From positions 11,397,625-11,461,624 of the forward strand of contig CM075862.1 in the NCBI GenBank assembly GCA_037975125.1: 64,000 nt of DNA. Reading direction: 5' to 3'. Both the position numbers and the translations under genes were made by a program. The notes beneath the pieces are model-generated. The model was not told the origin of the DNA and made no database searches. It saw only the letters and a program-made list of their open reading frames with translations. Shown one piece after another: positions 10,901-25,900 of the stretch (within the stretch, counting starts at the first letter, position 1; each line of letters starts with the position of its first letter). Source of the stretch: Latrodectus hesperus (lineage: Eukaryota; Arthropoda; Arachnida; Araneae; Theridiidae).

Positions 10901-13900
10901 CTGAGAGAGAAGAATAAATGAACAGCTCACATAAACTCACTTGACTATTTATACTGTACTATAATTATCATGAAAATCCTTTGTTACTAATTTTGAATAG
11001 AAAAATTTAAATTTAAAGGTAGACAGTTGTGAATCAGTACTAGAAAGCAAAGGAACGTTTGTATGTTACTAAGGTTTGAAATATTTCCTAGTTCAGATGT
11101 TAAAATTTACTTTCATTTCTACATTTGTAAAAATAATATAAGATACAATAAATTCAAAATTAATTTCTTATGATAAAATTAAAATTTTATCAAAATATAA
11201 GAAATAATAATCCCTAATGTCAAAATTGAGGGAGTGGATCCTCTGATGGCGCCATCTATTGGAAGTGTTTAGAGCGAAATTGTACTTCTGTGATCTTCAT
11301 CTTCGTGGTGCTCTGGTTAAAAGAAAAACACACACTACTGACCTAAATTCGCATGTCCAACATGATAGCGAGCTTGGAGTGTTCAAGTGTCATAAGTGGC
11401 AACAACAACAACACAAATAATATTTTATTTATTTGACGCACTTTCATAAGAAAGCGAAACCAAAATCTATATAATCAAATCACATAAGAAGTGCTTACCT
11501 AACTCTTGCTTGCTAACGAGCTTTGATATTCTCGACCGCACGGCAATTCCTCCACACGCGTACATGGTGCCACTGAACCAAGCTGAAAAAGAAATAAAAA
11601 GTAAATTATTTTCCTTTCACATTACTATAAATATACAAATACCTGATAGTCATTTATAGAAGGCTCAGATTTTATTGGTTATGATTCTTTAATTTGAATA
11701 GTCAATTAACATAAACTTTTTTTGACCTATTTAGAACTTTTAATATTTAATTCCTTCAACTATGTTTCCTTGATTCGAATCTTCCGGATTTTATTGCAAA
11801 TATAATTACCATTAACCATAAACAAAAATATTTAAAAATTAAATGAGAATTTTTTTCTAGTGAGGAGAATAGCAGAGTTCTCTGATGCTTACGGAAACAA
11901 TTTCATTTCTCTGGAACAAGGATTCCAAGCAATTACCAAAATGGATCCTTAAGAATCAATGGAAATTTAAAAAAGGGTCTGTAATACTTTTTGGATCTAT
12001 AGGTGATCCACAATTTACGAAATTATATACAATATTACAAAAGTAATAAAATAAGCCTAATGAACCCCTTTTGATTTTTTGTTGATATTCTTGAAGAAAT
12101 AGTTAGCATTAATTGCTTATGTGCAATTATTAATACCGAAATGAAATCAATATTTATTGCACCCTTAATTTTCGTCAAAACCTTTCTTTCAAAGTTGGCG
12201 ACTCCATTTTCCTGCGATCTCGTCAAAGCCAGATTTTCACCACCATATGTGAATATAGGAAGCCCTGTGGCGTACTGGGAGCTCTTCGCTCTTCTAAGAG
12301 ACAAGTCCCAGGTTCACTTCTCGGGTTGGGAAAGTTCGACTCATCCTTTCATGCTTATATAGGTCATTAAAACTGAGAACCAAGCGTGCTTAGAAACTAA
12401 ACATTGAGGGTTTTGCGTTAGGCTGACCTATAACCGGGACATATGCTTCGTCCCCCAGGTTTCTCGATCATGAAGGGCCCTTCAGGACTCCATATAGGCT
12501 GCCATGCCATTGAGTTTTAGTTTATGTGAGTATATATTTCAAATAATAATTTTAAAAGGGGTTATTTGTTTTTCTTTTGACTAATTTTGAATATACAAAG
12601 TTTTTTAATCCATTAAGACATCGGTTAGCAGCAATTGTACATCGCTTGATTTCAATATCCATGTCGCACTCGTTATTCACATTTGGCTAAGGCATGTACA
12701 GGTATCAACAAGTACGAATTTGTGATTTTCAGTTTTAGAATTCGCAATTTTCAGTCAGTAAAAAATGTTAGGTTGTCAGCTGTCTTAGTCACTGGCATAT
12801 ACTTAGTTTTGCCCTCATTAACACGGAAATGCCTTTTAGTGTTTTATTTCTCGATGACAGTGAATGCCTGTATATTTTTTTAGTTTCAGTAATCAAAACA
12901 ATATCATCGCACAGGCTAGCATCTGGACGAAAAGATTAAAAATAATTCATCTGGTATTAATATCAGAATCACGAATAGTCCATTATAAGATGCAATGGCT
13001 GTCTATTATTTATGAAGAAAAATTAATCTAATAACAAGAATTCTGTAAGCATCAGAGTCTGATTTTGCATTTATTAATATTAATCATATATATAATCTGT
13101 CTTTTACACTTATTAATCTATTTATAATTTAAACAATAAATCCCCGTAAAATGTTTAGTGCTAATTTTAACTTTGACTATTTATCAAGTGTGGTTCTCGA
13201 GCCTTATTTGGACCCAACCCATCAACGAGGATGAAATGCGGAACCAAATCAGCAGATTACGATGCCAAGATTGATTCTTAAATACAGCGAATTTAATATA
13301 TTCTATGGTATTTAATATGATGATTTTCGGACTGCACTTTTATTGGTTGCGATCCTAGGCCATACACTACTACATAACATTTTCAAAAATAATTCGCAGA
13401 CAAAAGTTTTTACCCTCAAAATATATTAAAATGATATTTTCAGTGAAGACAATTAAATCTGCTTGGGGCTTCAATGAAAAAATGATTTATTTATTTATTA
13501 CATATATTCAGACTTGTATGCTTGATTCTTGAGATCCGCTTGTAAGTCTTCGTCGATAATAGGACAAATAGCACAAGGACAGATGTACAACCACAGAAGT
13601 GTGTAACACCCAGGGCCACGGTGGAAATCGAACCCACACTCCTACGCTCTCAAGCGATTAGCTTAGTGATGCTTTGACCACTCAGCCACGGTTGGTTTGT
13701 TTGTCGCTCAACGGTCATTTTTTGCACACGAGGGCTAATTAGACCGGGACTTACGGCTTAAAGTGGATTCCGAACCACTACAAACATCCATGCCCAAGGT
13801 GGGATTCGAACCCACGAACTGTTGAACCGAAGGCAAGAGCGCTAACCATTCGGCTGCCAGCTCGGCCCACTCAGCCACGGAGCGCCCTCAATGAAAAAAT

Positions 13901-16900
13901 GATAGTATTCTAATATTTCTAGGCCAAATTTTTTAAAATTAATTAATTAAATTAAAAGAGACATAAGAAATATTTAAAAATCCAAACGATTTTCATTCTA
14001 AGCGATTGAATAGAATAAAAAGGAATACAGTATTTACTATTTACATTATCATTTGGTTTTAAAATAGGAACACACACTTGAGTTCTTTTTTTAAGAATAT
14101 ATTTATTTATGATTCATTGTTTTATATTGAACGAGAGTCCAGTATCCTGAGCGCATACGGAGCCGATTTTTTCATGTTATTCAATGCTAGAGGTTACAAA
14201 GATATACAGTTGACAAAATGTTTATTTGTACACTTCAATTTTGAGAATTTTCTAGCAAAATAAAATAAGGTAAATAAGTTAAATTGCAGAAATATATTCT
14301 AGTGTGAGGTATAAAATAATAATAAAATACTAACAAAAAATCGATCACATAAATTTTTGTTGAATAATGAATAAAACATTATAAAAACCATACAAAAAGA
14401 GTATTTGTACACTTATTTGGTGACAAATTTTAAACATAATTTTATAAAATTTATTTTACAGAAATTTAATACTTTGTATGCATTCCATTAGTTTTACAAT
14501 TGCTTTAAGACGTCTTGGCATTGATTCAATTAACTTTTGGGTGGTTTCTTGATCTATTTCTTCTCAAGCTTCCGGTCTAATTAGCCCTCGTGTGCAAAAA
14601 ATGACCGTTGAGCGACAAACAAACAAACCAAACCAAACCAACTTCTCAAGCTTCCATTAGTCGTCTTTCAAACTATTTTTACTGCTAATATTTTTGTTTT
14701 CGAACTTGAGCATCCAATAGCATCCACAAATTTTCAATTGGATTTATATCCGGGGATTGTGGTGGAGTTTCAAGGCGTCTTGGCGCATTATAAAGCAACC
14801 ATGTTTTAGTAACTATCGCAGTGTGTTTTGGATCGTTATCTTGTTGGAATAAGAAAGTGTCTCCGATACCCAATTTTCTAGCACTGTCTAATAATTATGC
14901 CGCAACACATCAATGTAATCTAAAGTTGTCATTTTTGCGTCAATAAAGTGTAATTTTCCAACGCCGCCATGAGCTACACAACCCCAAGCCATCACATACT
15001 AAGGGGTGAAAAAATTTCAAACTTACTCTCATCTGAAAAAATAACCTTTTTCCAGAAGTCCATCGGTTTTTGTCTTTGTATTTCATAGCAAGTTCTAGAC
15101 GCTTCTTTCTGTTAGCTTCAGAGATAATTTGTTTTTTTCTCGAAGTTCTGCCCTTTAAACTAGCACCATGCAACACATTTCTTATTGTTTGAGCGGTTAC
15201 TCTTATGTTAGAAGATGCGAGAAGGTCATCTGCAATTTTCTGGGCAGAAATTAGTGGCTTTCTAATAGCTGCTTTAACAATACTTCGTTTATTTCTTGAA
15301 GTTAGTTTACTCGGGCTACCTGGCCTGCGTTCAGTTTCAAAACGAGTCCAGTATTTTTATACTTTCTCTTACGATGTAACCAATAGTTGTAAAGAGTAAT
15401 TTAACCATCTTTTGAATTTCGCTGTACGATTTCCCACTTTTATTAAGGTTAACAATATGAGTTCTCATGTCTAAAGAGACTTCTTTTGATTTTGCGGCCA
15501 TTTCTCAAATTTTCTCTGCGAGTGACCTTCACTGTTAAAAAAGATAACCTTCAATGTTAAAAAAAATACAAACTATCGAAAAAATTAACTATCATGTGAA
15601 AAATTACATGCAATATGATAGTAATACTTACCGGAGATATAGGTGTACAAATATATCCTTTTTGCAAGAAATTTTCCAAGTTCTGTAAGATTTGGATTTT
15701 ATTTCCAATTATTTCAAAATATTTTTTTTGTTTACTTAGAAATAAACAACAAACTCACGCTAACACATCGCAAGGAATAAAATAGCTGCTTATATGTTTC
15801 TAAACCATTCTTTAAAAAAAGTGGTGTACAAATAATCATTTTGCCTACTGTAATTGAATAATAATACTTAATTTCTAAAGTATGAACCTGAATGTAATGA
15901 TGTCAATCAAAGGAAATAATACTTTTATTATTTTTAAATAATAAAAGAGATGGAAAATTTAGATTTTTGTATTTTCGACTGTCAGAGAAAATAAATATAA
16001 TTATATTCAAAACTGAATTTAAAAACGTTTTTCTAGTTAGTCACTTAGCTTTATTGCCCAATTGTTGAATTTTGCCAGGAAGCATCATAAAAGTTTATGT
16101 TGCCTGCGCCCCATTAAATAAAGGGGAATATTTTGTAAAAATCCGATATTTATTATTCATGTTATTGATATAGCTGTATTGCCTGATTAAATGAAAGGAA
16201 ATATATAAAAAAATCATTAAGTTTTACTTTTTCAGTCATCTATATACGGTTGGTTTCTTTTGTTTGGTTTCTTTTTCGCTCATCGGTCATTTTTTGCACA
16301 CGAAGGCTAATTAGACCGGGACTTACGGTTTAAAGTGGATTCCGAACCACTACAAACATCCATACCCAAGGTGGGATTCGAACCCACGAACTGTTGAACC
16401 GAAGGCAAGAGCACCAACCATTCGGCTGCCAGCTCGGCCATGTATATACGTCATTTGTTTTTCAATGTTGTATTTCTTAATATTTTATAATATAAATCCT
16501 CACTAATTGGATAAAATTATCTTTTCAGCGTTTTGCATTATGTGACATGCTGTAAAAAGAAAAATCCGAAATTATATAAAATAATATAATTATGTAAATA
16601 ATAAGAAATATTCGAAGTTACAATATTCAAAATTGAATGAAATCGCAATACACGATAATTTGAAATCACGATATTCGAATTTATAAAATCGCAAAAATAT
16701 CTTAATAAAAAGAAATACTTGAAATCGCAATTTTAAAATTCCATAATCAATTGGTATCGCGTCATTTTGGTTGGCGAGAACATGCTTGTCGCCATTTTTC
16801 CTGCTCTTGTCAAACAGCGGGTCGAATTAGGTCTTTACATGCTGATATTCTTATTAATCCATGATCCAGAACTTCGATGATTTTTTTTATCACTAATGTT

Positions 16901-19900
16901 TTCAATTAAAGTCTTACTGGGGCAAAAATAGCTGAAACATTATTTCAGAATCAACAATTTAGAGTTTTTCATTGTTTTTGAAAAAAGTTCAATTCGAAAA
17001 GTTGATATCCTTATCTAAAGTGGTCCTACAACTTAATCATTTTTTGATTTAGTAACTTTCTTAATTAAACTCGTAAATAAGATTTGTTGTTAGTAGAATA
17101 TTCAAAACGTTACGTCATAATTAAGATTTTACTCTCCAAATTCTCCTGTGATCTGGCTATTTATGGAACCAAATTCATCTTAACGTTAACTATTGAAATT
17201 AAAAAAATGTTTTTATTCGGTTAAATAGACTTCTTGAAAAGCAATTTCCTTTCAGCATGAGCATGATTACTATAGCATGCACATGTTAAATATTAACTTT
17301 TGAAATTTTCGATGCTACAGCAAATTTACCTTAATAATTGGTATCGTTTCAAACTAGAAAATGTTGAAGTTAATAGAAAAGTTATTTTTAGTATTTTTTC
17401 AATAAATCCAATTGAACAAACGAAGGTTTTTCTTGAGTCATGATATGTTTTTGAACCATTTTTAAAAATGAAAATATTATTTGATTTTCAGCTTCTATTT
17501 TTCTCTACCATTATACACATATATGAATTTTATTCATTGTTTTTTTTGTTGGAAGAAATTTTAACTAATGATTTTGTCTCATTTTTCTGATGTCTGTAAG
17601 TTAATCTAACATCATTTTCCACTGTTACTAGCCAGTTCAGAATTGTAATTTTTAAATTTGGCTACAACTGGTGTTGAGTTGCTGGTTAATTTTTTGTATA
17701 ATATTTCGTGAAATTGCCAAAACAAATTCCCCCTCTCCATAATTGTAAATGAGACTTTTATCTCTATTTATTATAACACTGTTGTAACAAATGGAATCAA
17801 TTTGCAGAATTTTTAAATACTGAATGAGTTTCTTAAATTGAGAACAAATTTTTTTGGCGGTTTCTTACAAAAATACAATAATAAAGAAGATAAATTTTAG
17901 AAAATTGGATTTTTCGTTGTCCCGTAAAAAAACTGCGCTATAATTATGCGAAAAAACTTATTGAGAGAGAGAGAATAAATGATAAACACACCTGCACAAA
18001 AATTTGCTTAAATGCAGATAAAATGATACTGATTCTCTCACATGCCATTAATAATTATTTGCTGTATTGGCGCATAAAATTAAAAAAAAGTACATTTTTA
18101 TTATTATTTTCATAGATATTTTTCACCAAATCCTGTTTTTTCAGGCCAGTCTGATAATTCCAAGTCAGAACAAGTAGACAAATATGTGATGTTTTTTTAG
18201 CTCTTATTGAACGCAATTATATCAAGTAAGCAGTTACTAAATACAAATTTCCTCTATTTTCATCAATATTATTTATATTTAATTAAATTTTAATAATGCG
18301 TTAAATATATAAATAAATTAATAAAAAATTTGTTCAAGAAATTTGTGAAAAATAAAAAAAATTTCATTATAGAAAGCGATTTATTAAATGGACTGAGAAA
18401 TCGTTCATTTCATTTAACAAAACAAGCTGCCAACATATTTTTAAACATACATTTACTTTTAAATTGCTTAAGATTATGAATTTTCGCTCTTAGATTACTA
18501 ATTTTCTCTTGTCGAATCGAAGTCATACAACTCATAAAATATAGATAAAAAAATAGTATTAAATGTAATGTGCTTTACTTTCGAAATAAATTTAAACGAA
18601 TGTATAAGCATTTTGACATAGCTTAAAATTTTTGTTACCGACAGGATTGCAATTAGTGACATTTTTTTCGGAGTCTGTGTCTTTATCGCTTACGCCGACA
18701 AAATGGAAAGGTACCTTAAAAATATATAAGGAAAAAATGTATTTTTAGGAATTTATAAGAGGAAAGCAAAATGACAAAATATAAATACTATATGTTGAAA
18801 ACATTATGCATGGATAAATTATTTGGCTATTAAATTAAATTAAAAGTATTTTATAGTGATACAGTGCTTGGAAACATGTTGAGGGAGATACCCACCATAA
18901 AATATTATGGATTCGTATATGGTGACGGACATGAGCACCATCTTGGCCATGAGGGACAGAATGCCGATGAGGCCGACCCCGGCCTCGTGTACCAGAAGTC
19001 TCTTGTTGAGGATGGGCACCAGAGTGAGGGTGGCGATAGCGTTCAGCATGCTGAAGAAAGTGGTGGTGTAGGAGTACCGAGGCACATTCCACTTGAACAT
19101 CCTTCGCGTGTAAGGAAAAGCTATGGCCAGCGATCCTAGAAGAAGAAGTTTCATAAATTTTGATGCATTTAAAACTCTTCTCTTATATCAGGGAAAAAGA
19201 TTTTATAAAAACTTTATTGTGTGTATAAAATATTTGCACCAAAAAGTTCTGAAACTAATTATGAGTTCGAAAAGAGTTTTGAACAGCTCACATTAAACTC
19301 TGTATGATAAAAGACGTTTTCTTTAAATAAAACAAATAAGCAGCATTAGATTCACATATCGCCATTTATGTATTTTTCACGAAAAGATATTTTTACTCAT
19401 AGAAGCTTTTCAAAGAATGAGCTTTATCGATTAAATATAATGTGTGTATGTGTATAAATATGTATCAAACACAAAAGTAAATTTCGATAAATAATGAATG
19501 TTTAATGTCAAGTAATATAAAAAAAAATTGGGTTAAAAAAAATAAGAACCTCTTGGTTTGGCGAGATATTTGGCATTAAAATCCAGTTTATTTTTTAAAT
19601 TTTTGCTTTTATTATTTTTACATATCCACATTTTTCGATCCAAAAACATAAAGATTCGACACCAACACTCTACCAACTTTATCATTGATAGACCAATTCC
19701 TTTTCTTTCTTACTTGTATATTGCAGAAAGTCCTTTTATAAATAATTTTTATTCATTTTTTAAGATAGAAAAAATTCTTTCGGTCTCTTTCAAATACACA
19801 TTTTCCATCTCTCTCAATAATTTATTTCAAAACCACAGATTTGAGTTTTCAAAGGAAGAGTAATTTTAACTCATTTCGAACATAATAAAAATAAATAAAT

Positions 19901-22900
19901 TTAAGAATATAAGAAATGTAGATACAGTAATGATTGTTGCCAATAGATGGCACCACAACACAGTAGTGTATGTTTTCCACATAATATTAACTAATTAAAT
20001 TCAATCAATTGATATTTAAAAAAATTGTGTATTAACACCGGTATCATCCGCTACAAGTTTAAAAAATGTATTTGAATTTGAGGGGATGAATATTTGAACA
20101 AGATGTATGTAGGGAGAGAATGTGAATTAGTAGTAGGAACTGAATAAATGAATGAAGAAATACACAAATAAATTGTCATAACTAGGAGGCCGTTATTTTA
20201 CTTATATATTCGTAAATTAGTGGCGACAAAGTCATCATCGCAAGTGAAACTACCCCATTATAAGAATTATTTTCTCAAAACTGCTTTTCACAAAACCTTT
20301 AACACAATATCTGAAGCGAAATGATATTTGTATGAAATTTGACCATGTGTTTTAAGCTTTATTATCTATGAAATGAAGCAAAATTTTGAATTTACATGAA
20401 GAAATTTTTCATTTACAGCTATTTTTAAAGAAAATTCTCAGTAAAATTTCGTAAAATATCTGTATTGCTGTAAATTATCAACCATATTTTCTTTATATCT
20501 TAATATTTTTATTTATCATTTAAAAGAATATAGTTCTTATGATCAAATTAAATTAAGATTGAGAGTCATTACAATTTTCTATCCAGTGTTAGCCGCTTTC
20601 TTAAAATTTCACTAAAATTTGCATATAAATAACCAGTTTCACAAAACGTATGCTATATGTAATTAAAATTTAATAATTTTATGTTTTTACATTATGTTTT
20701 ATCTAAAAACAAGATAAAAAAAAATATAAAATAAAAAAACACTAAAATTAACTTTTAAGAAAAATTTTCCTCGAACGAAGGCAGATATCTTAATAGTCAG
20801 AATTGAATTAATGGCTTTTTTGTTGCCCCTTTTCTTCCGTCATAGCATTCGTTTAAATGAATTTCTAACGAGAAAAGTTTATAAAGAAAAAGAAGATATT
20901 CTAATTTGCTTACATAAAATTAAAAGTAAAAATTGACGAAATGTAACTTATTATTTTTTAAATTATAACAATTATAAAGAATTTAAAATTGTATATAAAT
21001 TTATTATTTAAAAATATAATAAAATTAATGACAAACTGACATCCCTCTAGGGTTCGAAAAGTGCTGGTTTCCGTACTTGAACTTGTTTTTTGTGGGTATA
21101 AAACTTTAAGAAAAACGTTTCTAGATTGGGTGTCGATTTCATCATTGATCTTGAGTGTGTGATTGATTGATTGATTAAATAATTGTGGTTTGTGGTGTAT
21201 AACAGCTTTAGTTTGGTTTGGTTTGATTGTCGCTTAAGGGTCTCTTTTCACACACAAGTAATAATTAGACAGTGACCTACAGTTTAATGTGGATCAGAAT
21301 CATCACAAAAATCGAAATCTGAGGTGAGCATCAAACTCATGAACAGTAGAATCGAAGGACAAACAGAGAAATGTTTGGTAGTCTTTAGTCAACAGAAACT
21401 CAGTTACATAACATGGAACGATAATATATTTACGTACTTTGAAATAATTCAGTTTTAAGCCAAAATCATGTTTTCTTTGTTTATATATACAAATTTTTAG
21501 AAAGTATTGCTTCTCCAGTTATCTAAGATAACTTCTTAAATATATGAATATATGAACTATAAAATCCAAATGACAAAGTTGAGAATAAGGCAATATGTGA
21601 TTCACTTTTCCAATATCTGAGGGAAAAAGATTAATACAAAATAGAATTGAAAACTTATTTTTGCGCCCTTCAGCTTAATTACATAGCAATTGAACTTGTG
21701 GATTCGTTTCTTTCTCACTATGTTTGCTATTACTTGCACAGTTCTGAAATAAATAAATGAGTGCTTAGTTTTAAGGAAATGGTAAAGATGACTAAGAATG
21801 GGCATTTGGTTAAAATTTGTGTATCCACCTTCTGATATTCCAAATAAAATTCCAGATATTCTTCAACCGAATGCGCAAGAACAACTGCGTTTGAATACAG
21901 AAAATTTAACGTCTTCTGTATATTTGGAGCTTCAATTGTCAATGAATGAATCAAATCTAAAATAATGTGTTTTTGCATTAATGAATATAAAATTGTTTAG
22001 TACATTCCTATGTATATATTTATATAAATATGCTTAATCTTAGTTTCGAGCTGCTTTTGACACTTCCTTTTCTTCTGACTATTCTTGCAGCATTTTGGAA
22101 CATTTTAAATGACCCAATTCATAATTTTTTCAATAAATAGATTATGAATAGTCAACTTTTAAATTAAAATATCCTTATACAATGAGCACATTCTGATATA
22201 ATCTCTTTTCTTTTAACAGATATTTGTAAAATGACAAATTTTGAACTATATTTTGGATGATTTTCTTCAAATCAACAAAAATTTACTTTATTCTTTGATT
22301 TAAACATTATTATTTTTATTTTTTTTAACTAACGGTGGACACTGGATGACTAATTTTTTGCCACAATAAGGTCGGAAACTGCAACTCATTCGTCATTATT
22401 CGGTGGTCCCAGTGAGCCAAGTCAGGTCAGAGAGAGGGGGGGTAGTATTACCCATGTCAAGCCATTACAAACCTATTCCATTGATGGTCACATTTATACA
22501 TCATACATACAGAGCGGTGCAGGTGGGCCCTGGACTGGACCTTTAGGTTAACGGGTTTGGAGTACTCGACCATCACCAAGTGCCTCGTCATTTTGAACCA
22601 CGGTCAGATGATGAGGTCACATCTGAGCTGGCACCCTCTCCACATCCACGCCACACCAGCGGAAGGACTTTGGACGTCACAGATTAACGTGGACGCGTCC
22701 CCAACCCACGGAGCTCCAGCAACCTAGTGAAGGAGAGTACACCGTGGTCACCCTCCCAACCACTGCCAGCGGCAAATGATGCTTTATTTTGCTGAGCTTA
22801 GGGGAAGCGGCGTGAAGCTACTGAGCCACTGGAGCTCACATTTCTTCATGAAAACAGTAGAAAGGATAAGAAAACAGAGAGAATGGAGCATCCAGACCTG

Positions 22901-25900
22901 AACCGGGACCTGCATCTTAAGGAATCAAGAATGCTTATGGCAGTGGTTCATAACCTTTTTAGCCGCGACCCAAAATTGAGAAATATGCTCATGTCGCGAC
23001 CCCAAAAAAAAGTCAAAATTTTTTCATTGCTTTACTTTAGATCGTATTTTTTAAAAATCTTCAATCCTACTATGATTTTTTTTAACTTCCAAATTTATTA
23101 TTTATTTTTTTAATAATAAAGACAAACAAAAGTACTTTTCGATCCAAAGAAAATTTAATTAATAATCAAGTGTTTTTAATAATTTTTATTGACCAAATTA
23201 AAATATATTTATAATTTTTTGAAAATAATTGACATTTTAACTTATTCCTAAAAAAAAAATATCAATACATATGTTAAATCTTTTAAATTTTAAATGCAAG
23301 TCATACAGTTTTAATGAGAACCTTGTGCTTGAATACATTTTGAAAGATCTTCAAACCTCGGTTGAATGCTTGTCAAGGAGCACCTTATATCTATCTATTT
23401 CAGGATTTAACTTGTTCCGGTAATTGTTTTTGATTACACACAGAGCCGAAAAACCAGCCTCACACATATATGTTGTTGAAAAGGGCAATACTACTTTTAG
23501 GGCTTCTTTAACAATTATTGGCTTTTCGGTTTTTAATTTTAACCAGAAAGCACATAAAGATTCAGTGTTTTTGTAGTGTTTTGTAGCTCTTCTAGGAGAT
23601 GTTGGTATTACTTATTATTTGGGGTGTGTATTACTAACTTTTTTGGCTCGACTCAGCGCGACCCAAGAAATATGCTTCGCGACCCATAGGTTAAGAACCG
23701 CTGGCTTAAGGTGTCGAATAGCCCATATCCTCTATTCTATTTTTTAATATACAATAAAAAAACTTTCTAACAGTTATTTAATTCAAATTTTGATCAACAT
23801 AATGATTGGCCACACTGGAAGGTATGGCAGGTATATAGAATACAACAGCGGTTGAAATTGCTTTACCCATGTGGACGAGCCTGATGGAGAAGCTGACGAG
23901 CAGCAGCAACCATATCTGCAGCCTGAGGTTGCCGGGCCGGGGCTGCGCGCACGTCCTGAAGCTCTTCTTCACGTTCTCCAGGCGGAACAGCTCCCGGAAG
24001 ATCTCCCTCTTGGTGATGTCGAACCTTCGGGGCTTCGTCTCCAGGACGAAGAAGCGCATCCAGATGAAGGCGAGGGCGAAGCTGCAGGGGCCGATGATCA
24101 TGACGGGCAGGTAGCCTCCCACTCGGAACACCTGGCCCCCGATGAAGGACCCCGCCGGAGTGGCCATGATGGTGAAGAACTCCAAGATGGCGTACCTTGT
24201 TTGTCGGGATCTGAAACACGTTGTTTGAGGCGTCAGAGACATAATTTTATATTTTCAATTTAACACTTTACAAGGAATTTCCTTTTTTTTGTAGTCAGCA
24301 TTTTATTTCTTTATTTATAGAAAAATAATATAGCTTACGTCAAACAATATCAAAAATTCTTATTATTAATATATTTTTAATGCTTTAATTACTGTGTTTA
24401 ATAAGACAGCATAACTGTAGAAGTTTAAATAAATGCATGTTTAAAATAGCTTAATGCGCAAAACTTGAAATCGTCTAAACAGACATTTAAATAAATAAAA
24501 TGAGTTTTGTTATCGAGAGAATGTTTATTTCTTTATTTGAATATATATCAGCTAATTAAGCTTTCAAAACGTAAGTGAATTTTAAAAAGATTTGGAACTT
24601 ATTCGCATTCTTTTCTTTATTAAAAACAATTTATAGTAAAAAAGCAACTATACTTTAAAAATGTGAAGGTCTAATGCATCTTTATTTTATTCCAGAAAAA
24701 TAACTTTATCGATATATAATTTTACAAAAATAACTTTAGCAAGCAAACATTTCAATCACAATTATTTATAGACAAAGATATAAATATATAATTCTGTTTT
24801 TTTTACTCATAAATATTATACAATATAATATCTTGATTCTGTTTGTCGGTTGAGTTTTTATCCAAGTCTGGATTAAGAAGGGCTACGATGAATGAAATGA
24901 GGCATCTCAGGTCTCTGACTATATTAAATTAAAAGCTATGTTTTATTTCGGAACTTTGATTGGTTTAAATCAAAACTAATGCTAATCTGAACTTACTCTA
25001 AATTGATTGCACCGCGATGATATTAATTTTGGAATGTAAACTGCCTTTCTCCAGCTTCAAGAACAGAGGGGGGAGGGATTACTTACCTCTTCTTTTTATC
25101 ATCATCGAAGCGTATTCCCAGTATTTAACAGCTTCATAATTAAAGATAACTTGGAAGCGTTTTTATATTTCATTCGCTATTCACTTTTATTTTATCTATC
25201 CGTGACACTTCATTTCGTGGTGAGAAACAGAGTTTCAAACAACGCTAAGAAAATAGTTAAAAATAGCATATTATTTTTACAAATCTTAATTTTTTCCTTT
25301 TTTAAATAAAAGCTACGATCTGCGAAAGATAGCGAATTTGGTTCACAAATCATTAATAGGATGTGGAGAATATCAATCTGTAGTAATCTACTTAATTCTG
25401 TCTGTGAGCAAGATTCATGTCGAAATTCATTTTTTACATAGTTTTAAGTGATTGTTTCTTGGTTGTAAGGGAATTATGTATCTCAGAATTATGTAAGGGG
25501 TCGATTTAATAAGCTACAAGAATTTACCAATATTTCTTTTCATTAAATATTTTTTTAACGATTCAATTGCGTATTTAGAAAGTTCCTTTGCTTGAATCGT
25601 TTTGGTTGCTTGAATCTTCTTTATGGAATCATCGTTCAATGCACTGTCATTACTATTAAGAAAAACACTTTATTGTTAAAAATTAAAAATTATAATCGTT
25701 CTTGCCGATTTAAGCTAAAGTGGATGTTTTGTCATGTCTTTTTCATTTTGCTTTTTCTTCTGTTCTATTTTCAACGTGCTTATGACTCCAATCAATGAAA
25801 ACGACTTCTCAAATCGATACTTTGGTCCTTATATAAGAAATCATTTTATTAGCAAAGTGAACTTCGACCCTATTCTCAGATATTCGAGGGTGAATTTCGC

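Larger units (their letters stand above)
14207..15850 (-). mobile_element. Tc1-like transposon with IR/DR ends
   Basis: Inverted ends of about 28 bp (beginning CAGTTGACAAAATG at 14207 and CAGTAGGCAAAATG from 15850 inward, 3 mismatches) are flanked by TA on both sides (14205-14206, 15851-15852). A second copy of the core TATTTGTACAC lies about 180 bp inside each end (14401-14412 and 15643-15654), giving the two-site inverted/direct repeat layout known from Sleeping Beauty-type elements. It lies in SLC46 intron 4 in the same orientation as the gene and is interrupted by a SINE fragment. Confidence 0.9.

Noticed and set aside
23863..24263. Several long open frames on both strands over exon 3
   Set aside because: Shadows of a G+C-rich coding exon; only the minus-strand frame continues the SLC46 protein across both splice junctions.
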